Source: an uncultured SAR116 cluster alpha proteobacterium (GTDB taxonomy: Bacteria > Pseudomonadota > Alphaproteobacteria > Puniceispirillales > Marisalimonadaceae). From it: a DNA stretch of 41,060 nucleotides. Shown here one piece after another: positions 34,758 to 41,060 of the stretch. The notes under the pieces were generated by a model. The model searched no databases, was not told where the DNA came from, and saw only the letters and a list, made by a program, of their open reading frames with translations. Position 1 is the first letter of the stretch. The number at the start of each line of letters is the position of its first letter. The position numbers were made by a program, and so were the translations under genes. The stretch lies in contig CABXSI010000004.1 in NCBI GenBank assembly GCA_902514865.1, positions 1 through 41,060 on the forward strand, read 5' to 3'.

Positions 34758-35885
34758 GTGCCGGGGGAAAATATTAATTCTGAAATTCGTATTAAAGTTA
34801 AAGACGCAATTCAACTTATTACTGAAATATTTCAAGCCAAGTCATGTAGTGACTATGAAGCTAAGACAATTGCGGAAAGACTATGTGGTTCAAATTTAAA
34901 AGGTCATGACAGTCATGGAATTGTTAGAGTTCCAAGATATGTACAATGGATGGACTGGAACTGGGTTTTTCCAAATGTTAAACCTGAAATAGTAGTGGAT
35001 GCTGGAGCAATGGCTTTACTGGACGCAAAACAAGGCTTTGGACAAGTAGCTGGTGAATACGCAGTTGACGAAGGAATTACAAGAGCTGCAAAACATGGTA
35101 TGTCTGTTATAGGTTTGAAAAATTCTGGTCATCTTGGTAGGATTGGAGACTGGTCTGAAAGAGCAGCTGATGCAGGATTAATTTCTTTTCATTTTGTAAA
35201 TGTAAGGGGCAGCTTGCTTGTGGCACCCTTTGGAGGAAGCGACCGAAGAGGAAGCACATCTCCGTTATCAATCGGAATACCATCTAAAGGATCTCCTCAC
35301 ATCATCTTAGATATGGCAACTTCGACAGTTGCGGAAGGAAAAGTAATGGTAGCTCAAAAGGGAGGAAAAAAATTACCCTTTGGCGCATTAATTGATAGTT
35401 CTGGAAATTTAACTACTGATACTGAAGTTATGTATGGCAAAATAAGTGATGATGAGATCCCAAACTCTGAGAACGGAACGGGTGCGATCACAGCTTTTGG
35501 ATTACACAAGGGATCTGGAATTAATTTTATGATGGAAATGTTAGGTGGAGCCCTAACTGGCTCAGGTGTATCTGCAGGTATTGAAGATAAAGAAAAAAGG
35601 AAATTTGGGAATGGCATGTTGTCATTGTACATATCTGTACAAAAGATGGTTGATTTAGATTACTTCTCTAAAGAAGTTAAATCTTACGCAGATTTTGTAA
35701 GGGCATCTCCACCTGCAAATCAAAATGAAAAAGTAATGATACCTGGTGACAAAGAAATATTGACAAATGAAGATAGAATGAAAAATGGTTTACCAGTGGC
35801 TCCTTTGGTTTGGGAAAATATTAGGCAAACTGCTGAAAAATTAAATGTTCCGAACCTACAGAGATTTGAAGAAGCTGTAAATTAA
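34758..35885 (+). CDS. Ldh_2 family NAD(P)-dependent dehydrogenase (malate/lactate/ureidoglycolate type)
   Basis: 375 residues. GHDSHGIVRVPRYVQWM with the catalytic Asp-His, ITRAAKHGMSVIGLKNSGHLGRIGDWSERAADAGLI and FGLHKGSGINFMMEMLGGALTGSG are the Ldh_2 (AllD/ComC/MdhB) signatures. The GTG at 34758 follows GGGGGGAG, an unusually strong ribosome site. The substrate could be malate, lactate, sulfolactate or ureidoglycolate. Divergent from the AbrB2 gene, and converges with upp at 2 bp. Confidence 0.93.
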   Translation: MPGENINSEIRIKVKDAIQLITEIFQAKSCSDYEAKTIAERLCGSNLKGHDSHGIVRVPRYVQWMDWNWVFPNVKPEIVVDAGAMALLDAKQGFGQVAGEYAVDEGITRAAKHGMSVIGLKNSGHLGRIGDWSERAADAGLISFHFVNVRGSLLVAPFGGSDRRGSTSPLSIGIPSKGSPHIILDMATSTVAEGKVMVAQKGGKKLPFGALIDSSGNLTTDTEVMYGKISDDEIPNSENGTGAITAFGLHKGSGINFMMEMLGGALTGSGVSAGIEDKEKRKFGNGMLSLYISVQKMVDLDYFSKEVKSYADFVRASPPANQNEKVMIPGDKEILTNEDRMKNGLPVAPLVWENIRQTAEKLNVPNLQRFEEAVN

Positions 35886-35887
35886 TA

Positions 35888-36511
35888 TTATGTATCAAAA
35901 ATTCTGTCTCCTGCATCTCCGAGACCCGGAACTATAAACCCTTTTTCATTGAGATGATCGTCTTTTTGGGCACATATTATAGTTACATCTGAGAATTTTT
36001 CTTTAACATTTTTTATACCTTCTTCAGATGCAAGTAAGCAAACTAATGTTATGTCAGATGCATTATTTTGTTTTAAGGTTTCTAGCGAAGATATTGCACT
36101 TCCCCCTGTTGCGAGCATTGGATCACAAAGAAAACATTGTCTATTTTGAAGGTTTGAAGGAAGTTTTATTAAATAATTTACGGGGCTAAGCGTCTTTTCA
36201 TCCCTATACATACCTATATGTCCAATTGATACGTCTTTGAAAATGTCGGAGATACCTTCAGCAATTATCAAACCCGCTCTAAGAATTGAAATAACACACG
36301 GTTTAGGGTCTTGAATTTTTACACCTAAGAAACTTTCAAGTGGAGTATTTATCTTTTTTCTATCAACGTTAAGATCTTTAAATACTTCAAAAGCCATTAA
36401 GGAAGATATTTTTTTGGCTGTGTATCTAAATTCAAAACTACTTGTCTCTTGAGAACGTAGGTTTGTCATAAGTACATTTATTAACGGATGATTTAGGACT
36501 TTAACTGTCAT
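35888..36511 (-). CDS. upp: Uracil phosphoribosyltransferase
   Basis: 207 residues, normal length (208 in E. coli). Converts uracil plus PRPP to UMP. The PRPP loop is CFLCDPMLATGGSAISSLE, with SILRAGLIIAEG upstream and the uracil-binding C-terminus FIVPGLGDAGDRIFDT. It starts 4 bp after the racemase-like gene, so it is likely last in the ABC-transporter operon. This placement hints at pyrimidine or ureide salvage. Confidence 0.97.
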   Translation of the reverse strand: MTVKVLNHPLINVLMTNLRSQETSSFEFRYTAKKISSLMAFEVFKDLNVDRKKINTPLESFLGVKIQDPKPCVISILRAGLIIAEGISDIFKDVSIGHIGMYRDEKTLSPVNYLIKLPSNLQNRQCFLCDPMLATGGSAISSLETLKQNNASDITLVCLLASEEGIKNVKEKFSDVTIICAQKDDHLNEKGFIVPGLGDAGDRIFDT

Positions 36512-36515
36512 AATT

Positions 36516-37259
36516 TTATCTTTGTGGTCTAAATTTACTCAAATAACCAGTATAATTCTTATCTCTTGGCAAAGCATAAGAACCGATTTTACTTGTTTTA
36601 ATTTGAAGATTAATCAAACCTTCTGTTAATATAACTGCTGAAGAAACCCCTTCTATTACTGGCAGACCATGACTTAGCTCAAGGTCTTTTGCTAAGTTAG
36701 ACATTCCTGCACATCCAAGAATAATAGCTTCTGAATTATCTTCTAATATGGTTTTTTCTATTCCCTTATTTAGTTTTTCAAGATTATCATCTGAAATTTC
36801 TTCCAGATCTAATACAGGTACCTCTATAGCAGTCACACTTACGCATTTTTCAAATAGTCCATATTTTTTTAGGTTATGTTTTAAGGGGTTTATCGATCTC
36901 GATAATGTTGTTATGACTGAAAAGTTTCCAGAAACAAGACTGGCTACATGATAAGCTGCTTCTCCAATTCCAATGACGGGTTTATCGGTAATTGATCTTA
37001 CAGCATCTAGACCTGTGTCATCAAAACATGCAATTATATAACCATCAGCATCTATATTATTTTTGATTTCTTCAATTAATCCGGGAATACAAAAAGCTTC
37101 ATCATAATAACCTTCAATACTTTCAGGACCAGTTTCAGGTTGAGTTGATATAATTTCTGTATTAAGTCCAGCATATTTTTTTGCGGTTGTGTTTATGACT
37201 TCTGTCATGGAAGTAGTGGTATTTGGATTTATTATACAAATCTTTTTTTTCAAACTCAT
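36516..37259 (-). CDS. Asp/Glu/hydantoin racemase family protein
   Basis: 247 residues. CIINPNTTTSMTEVI is the family N-terminus. The two catalytic Cys are in IIACFDDTGLDAVR and ILGCAGMSNLAKDLE. Members racemise Asp, Glu, hydantoins or allantoin. It overlaps the PotC-like permease by 4 bp, so the substrate of the ABC importer is probably what it racemises (inference). Confidence 0.92.
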   Translation of the reverse strand: MSLKKKICIINPNTTTSMTEVINTTAKKYAGLNTEIISTQPETGPESIEGYYDEAFCIPGLIEEIKNNIDADGYIIACFDDTGLDAVRSITDKPVIGIGEAAYHVASLVSGNFSVITTLSRSINPLKHNLKKYGLFEKCVSVTAIEVPVLDLEEISDDNLEKLNKGIEKTILEDNSEAIILGCAGMSNLAKDLELSHGLPVIEGVSSAVILTEGLINLQIKTSKIGSYALPRDKNYTGYLSKFRPQR

Positions 37260-38128
37260 ATTCCTTTTTTCCTTTTGAGAAACAGATAAAATCCAACTGA
37301 AATAGCAATAACGGTAAATGACACAAAAGTCGTTACTGTGCCTAAAGCATATATAATAGGTGTAGTAACTGTAGTTGTTAAACCACGTAATTCAAGCGGA
37401 AGTGTATTACCAGATCCCATAACTTGAGATGATCTTGCTAATTCATCATATGATAACGTAAATCCAAATAAAGCGATTCCAATTATACTTGGTGCAATAA
37501 GGGGCAACACAATTTCCTTGAAAGTTTTCCATGGAGTTGCCCCTAGATCTCTTGCAGCTTCTTCGTAGGATTTATCGAATCGGTTAAAGACGGCAAACAT
37601 TATTAATAAGCCAAAAGGAAGGGTCCATGTTAATTGTGCCCCAAGTCCACTTGAATACATACCCAATGATGTTTGAAAAGAATCATTTACCCAACTTATC
37701 TCAAGTGAACTTCCAATCCATTTTGTCAGGTCGTCAATTAGTCTAAATTGTAAAGCGACACCTAAAGATAATACTATTGACGGAACTATAAGGCTTGCTA
37801 CAGTCGTAAAAAAAAGGACATTAGAGCCCCAAAACTTTTTTCTAAATGCTAATCCTGCTGCGACAGACAAAACTACAGTTAAAATCATAACTATTATACC
37901 TAAAATTATCGATCTTTTAAAAGCCGAACCAATATCAACTACAGATCCACCTCTCCAAAGTTCTTCAAACCAATAAGTTGATATTCCATTAAGAGGAAAA
38001 GTTAAACCTCCATCTGGTCCTTGAAAACTTAGTAAGATAATTGTAAACGTGGGGCCGTAAAGAAATAAAACAAATAAGGAAAAAAAGAAGACGCATATAT
38101 AATAGGTATTATTTTTTTTACTAAACAT
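37256..38128 (-). CDS. ABC transporter permease, PotC-like
   Basis: 290 residues with six membrane segments. The EAA coupling loop is YEEAARDLGATPWKTFKEIVLPLIAPSI. Belongs to the spermidine/putrescine/iron type binding-protein-dependent permeases, partner of the PotB-like protein 2 bp upstream. Confidence 0.94.
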   Translation of the reverse strand: MFSKKNNTYYICVFFFSLFVLFLYGPTFTIILLSFQGPDGGLTFPLNGISTYWFEELWRGGSVVDIGSAFKRSIILGIIVMILTVVLSVAAGLAFRKKFWGSNVLFFTTVASLIVPSIVLSLGVALQFRLIDDLTKWIGSSLEISWVNDSFQTSLGMYSSGLGAQLTWTLPFGLLIMFAVFNRFDKSYEEAARDLGATPWKTFKEIVLPLIAPSIIGIALFGFTLSYDELARSSQVMGSGNTLPLELRGLTTTVTTPIIYALGTVTTFVSFTVIAISVGFYLFLKRKKGI

Positions 38129-38130
38129 AA

Positions 38131-39015
38131 TTAAAGTTCTTTTCTAATATCAATCATTTTTGTCATTATCCAAATAATTAATAAAGTTAATAATAACAGA
38201 ATTACTGCATTAGCCGCAGCCGCAGGCAATTGTAGATAACTCATTTCTACATAAATAATTTTGCCAATGGATGGTATTTGTTGTCCTCCCATTATTCCTA
38301 TTGTTATAAAGTCTCCCATTACTACTGTGATAACGAAAATTGATCCAATAACAATCCCGGGCTTGCATAATGGTATAATAATATTCCATAAAATTTGAAA
38401 TCCGTTTGCACCGCTATCGTAAGCAGCTTCAATTATTGATTTATCTATTCTCATCATAGAATTGAAGATAGGGACTATCATAAATAATGTGTATAAATGA
38501 ACAAAAGCCAAAACTACTGAAAACCCTGAATATAGCAACCATTCTTGAGGAGCGCTTGTTAACCCGGTAGATAGAAAAAAATCATTAACAAGTCCATTTC
38601 TACCTAATAGAGGTATCCATGAAATCATTCTTATAACATTTGAAGTCCAGAATGGAATAGTGCAAAGAAGAAATAAAGCTATTTGCCATGTAAGTGAATT
38701 AACATAAAAAGCTAGAAAATAAGCAACAAAAAATCCAATAATGAGTGTGAAAAACCATGTTAGCAAACAAAACATAAATGTAGATAGATAAGTTTTGAAT
38801 GTAACACACATTCCATTTTCAAAAGAAAAACAGTTTTCAAAGATATATTTATAATTCTCTAATATTAAATCAGGTATTATTGAATATTCATTATAATCCC
38901 AGAAGCTAATAATAAATGTAAGAACTAAAGGTATAAAAAAAAAGAAAATAAAAACTAAGCTATAAGGGAGGGAGAGTAAACCAACAGATGGTTTTATTTT
39001 AAAAAGGTTTGGCAT
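38131..39015 (-). CDS. ABC transporter permease, PotB-like
   Basis: 294 residues with six membrane segments. EAA loop IIEAAYDSGANGFQILWNIIIPLCKPGI. First membrane subunit of the importer, lying after the receptor gene and a 14-bp stem-loop. Confidence 0.94.
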   Translation of the reverse strand: MPNLFKIKPSVGLLSLPYSLVFIFFFFIPLVLTFIISFWDYNEYSIIPDLILENYKYIFENCFSFENGMCVTFKTYLSTFMFCLLTWFFTLIIGFFVAYFLAFYVNSLTWQIALFLLCTIPFWTSNVIRMISWIPLLGRNGLVNDFFLSTGLTSAPQEWLLYSGFSVVLAFVHLYTLFMIVPIFNSMMRIDKSIIEAAYDSGANGFQILWNIIIPLCKPGIVIGSIFVITVVMGDFITIGIMGGQQIPSIGKIIYVEMSYLQLPAAAANAVILLLLTLLIIWIMTKMIDIRKEL

Positions 39016-39036
39016 AATGAAAAATCGATATTTTTG

Positions 39037-39068
39037 TAATATAGGGTAACATTAGTTACCCTATATTA
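39037..39068 (-). terminator. Stem-loop between PotD-like receptor and permeases
   Basis: A perfect 14-bp stem: TAATATAGGGTAAC (39037-39050) and GTTACCCTATATTA (39055-39068) with a 4-nt loop. It lies 9 bp after the receptor stop and is followed on the minus strand by CAAAAAT, not a long U-tract. It probably attenuates or protects mRNA so that receptor exceeds permease. Confidence 0.7.
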
Positions 39069-39077
39069 AAATACATT

Positions 39078-40349
39078 TTATGAAGCAATCATTTCATTCC
39101 ATTTTCTTACCATGTATTTATTTTCATCCATTGTTGCGTTCCAGCATTCAACGGATCCCATTCGAGCTTCATATGAACCGCCATCTCTAATTTCACCTTT
39201 TGAAGCTAATTTTTTACCTTCAGGGCTCATAATATCAGCTGTGGCAGGTTTACCTAACATCCAATAATCCCACTCATATGATTTCATATATTTTTTAGCA
39301 GTTGGAATAACAGCTGAATAATAGCCTTGTCTGTTTAGATATGCACCTACCCAGCCAGACAAATACCAATTAATAAATTCATAACAAATGTCTGCTTGTC
39401 TACCTTTTGTTGTAGCAGGTAGTCCAAAACCAGCAGCCCATGCTCTGTAACCTTCTTTAAGTGGTTGGTAAACACAAGGTATGCCTTTTGTTCTTACTGC
39501 TGTAATCGCTGGGGACCACATTGATTGAATTACTACTTCACCTGAAGCCATTAAGTTAACGCTTTCATTGAAATCGCTCCAAAAAGCTCTAAATTGACCA
39601 GCTTTTTTAGCTTCAGTAAAAATTTTCATAGTCAAGTCAATTTCTTTTTTGGTCATGTTACCTTTATCAGGGTATTTATATTCTCCCATAGATTCTACAA
39701 CCATTGCGGCATCCATGATTCCTATAGATGGTATGTTTAAGATAGAAGCTTTACCTTTAAATTCTGGGTTTAATAATTCAGCCCAAGTACTAATAGGTCT
39801 TTTTATCAGATCTGGACGTATACCAAGTGTATCAGCATTATACACTGTAGGAATTAAAGTTACGTGTTGAGTAGGTTCTGAAGCAAATTCTTTTGAACTT
39901 GAACCCTTTAAATACATAACTTTTTTGGGTGCAGTTCCTTGATCACCAATTTTCTTTCCTGCAACCTCACCTTTGGTAAATGCGCTTGTAACATTATCCC
40001 ACTCTTTGATTCTTTTAGTATCCATTCCTAACAAGTTACCTGATGGAACTAACTTTGGCATACTAAAATACTCAGAATCAACGATATCAAAACTATTCGG
40101 CTGTGTGAAAATTGTTTTAACAACTTCGTCAGTTGTCTTAACTATAAATTTAACTTTAATACCTGTGTCGTCGAATAATCTTTTTTGTACAGCGTCACCC
40201 ATATTAACAGCAGTACCTAAATAACGAATAACAGGGGCGTCTGCCGCATGAATTGCAGGAAATCCTTTAAGGAGACCTGCTCCTGCTACAGCACCTACAG
40301 CGGCTGTTGATGTTTTTAGCATATTACGTCTAGTAATATTTTTTTTCAT
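39078..40349 (-). CDS. ABC transporter extracellular solute-binding protein, PotD-like, Tat-exported
   Basis: 423 residues from the ATG at 40349, preceded by GGAGG; an ATG at 40361 overlaps that ribosome site. NITRRNMLKTSTAAVGAVAGAG is a twin-arginine signal. The mature part has the PotD/extracellular-binding-protein family-1 pattern (VIRYLGTAVNMGD, VIQSMWSPAITAVRTKG, AWAAGFGLPATTKGRQADICYEFINWYLSG). The ligand may be a polyamine or another amine or ureide; it cannot be assigned from motifs. Confidence 0.92.
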   Translation of the reverse strand: MKKNITRRNMLKTSTAAVGAVAGAGLLKGFPAIHAADAPVIRYLGTAVNMGDAVQKRLFDDTGIKVKFIVKTTDEVVKTIFTQPNSFDIVDSEYFSMPKLVPSGNLLGMDTKRIKEWDNVTSAFTKGEVAGKKIGDQGTAPKKVMYLKGSSSKEFASEPTQHVTLIPTVYNADTLGIRPDLIKRPISTWAELLNPEFKGKASILNIPSIGIMDAAMVVESMGEYKYPDKGNMTKKEIDLTMKIFTEAKKAGQFRAFWSDFNESVNLMASGEVVIQSMWSPAITAVRTKGIPCVYQPLKEGYRAWAAGFGLPATTKGRQADICYEFINWYLSGWVGAYLNRQGYYSAVIPTAKKYMKSYEWDYWMLGKPATADIMSPEGKKLASKGEIRDGGSYEARMGSVECWNATMDENKYMVRKWNEMIAS

Positions 40350-40539
40350 TTTAACCTCCATTAGTATTTATAAAAATGGTAGTAAATTACATTTATGATA
40401 TAATTAAAAAAGGAATCTTGGGAAGTCAGTAATGATGCCTAATTTTTAATCACTTTTACTAAAGTTTTAAATATTGATTAAATGCCAGTCAACTTTGTAA
40501 TATTAAATTTAATAATTTACGGAATTTAGAGGTGAAAAT

Positions 40540-41060
40540 TTGAATACTGCAGAAGATTTAGAATTTGCTGTTCTTACAAAGAGATATGATAAAACTTTAG
40601 CCGTGAATAACATTAATCTTAAGATACCAGCAGGAACCTATTGCTGCCTCTTAGGTCCTTCAGGTTGTGGTAAAACCTCAACCTTAAGAATGATAGCTGG
40701 TCATGAAGAAATTTCAGAAGGTGATATTCTATTAGGCAATAATATTATAAACGAATTATCTCCTGCCAAACGTGGTACGGCAATGATGTTTCAAAACTAT
40801 GCACTATTTCCGCATTTATCATGCTTGGAAAACGTTGGATTCGCTCTTAAAATGAGAGGCTTACAAAAAGATTTAAGAAACATTGAAGCTAAAAAAATGC
40901 TTCAATTAGTTCATATGTCTGAATTTTCTGATCGGTTACCTGCACAATTGTCAGGTGGTCAACAACAGAGAGTTGCTTTAGCTAGAGCCCTCATAACTAA
41001 TCCGTCTATTCTACTTTTAGATGAGCCTTTATCTGCTTTAGATCCTTTTTTAAGGATTAA
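40540..41060 (+). CDS. ABC transporter ATPase, PotA-like, 3'-truncated by window edge
   Basis: The first 173 residues are present. Walker A GPSGCGKTS, Q-loop MMFQNYALFPHLS, signature LSGGQQQRVALARAL and Walker B ILLLDEPLSALD are all intact. The TTG at 40540 is the likely start, with AGAGGTG five bases before it; the in-frame alternatives are worse. It faces away from the receptor/permease operon across a 190-bp divergent region, and almost certainly powers it. Confidence 0.92.
   Translation, partial: MNTAEDLEFAVLTKRYDKTLAVNNINLKIPAGTYCCLLGPSGCGKTSTLRMIAGHEEISEGDILLGNNIINELSPAKRGTAMMFQNYALFPHLSCLENVGFALKMRGLQKDLRNIEAKKMLQLVHMSEFSDRLPAQLSGGQQQRVALARALITNPSILLLDEPLSALDPFLRI

Noticed and set aside
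35354-35632. 92-residue minus-strand frame over the Ldh_2 gene
   Set aside because: Antisense shadow without a ribosome site.
1-41060. CRISPR arrays, insertion-sequence transposases, phage structural genes, toxin-antitoxin pairs
   Set aside because: No regularly spaced repeats, no transposase or integrase motifs and no phage or toxin families seen on either strand.

Overview
This is an AT-rich chromosomal window from an alphaproteobacterium. The core gene order murA, DUF2948, hisG, hisD, infA, maf, RNase E/G-like, yacG, tRNA-Phe is characteristic of that class. Very short intergenic gaps, many start/stop overlaps, low GC and many binding-protein-dependent uptake systems (two TRAP receptors, one TAXI/TRAP fused permease, a BMP-type nucleoside ABC system, a PotABCD-like ABC system) suggest a streamlined marine lineage. 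AEGEAN-169, HIMB59 or SAR116-like is only a guess from gene content.

Left part (1-10.8 kb): the 3' part of pheT, then a 2.3-kb segment bounded by a perfect 57-bp direct repeat. The right copy lies inside an intact tRNA-Thr(GGT) gene. The left copy is a 52-nt 3' fragment of the same tRNA plus 5 bp of flank. Between them are a winged-helix regulator-like gene and an orphan TRAP solute-binding protein gene, with no integrase. This is the layout left by site-specific integration into a tRNA 3' end, and is the most unusual structure in the window. The conserved murA-to-yacG block and tRNA-Phe follow.

Middle part (10.8-25.9 kb): a DUF1800-DUF1501 pair on the minus strand; a plus-strand operon of 2-hydroxyacid dehydrogenase, HpcH/HpaI aldolase, MDR oxidoreductase and TauE/SafE permease; a lone FecR-like exported protein; a minus-strand BMP/NupOPQ-type nucleoside ABC importer; and a minus-strand TAXI TRAP system with a small two-helix membrane protein.

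Right part (25.9-41 kb): a plus-strand catabolic operon (HMG-CoA-lyase-like, type III CoA-transferase, enoyl-CoA hydratase, isopropylmalate/isocitrate dehydrogenase-like, PrpF-like isomerase, AbrB-family membrane protein) that looks like a pathway for a branched or tricarboxylic acid. It converges on a minus-strand GFA, DapA-like and second AbrB-family cluster. That cluster is divergent from an Ldh_2-family dehydrogenase, which converges on a minus-strand operon of PotD/PotB/PotC-like ABC genes, an Asp/Glu/hydantoin racemase and upp. The ATPase gene of the ABC system reads divergently and runs off the right edge. Perfect stem-loops follow three solute-binding-protein genes, two of them between the receptor and permease genes, as expected for differential expression within transporter operons.
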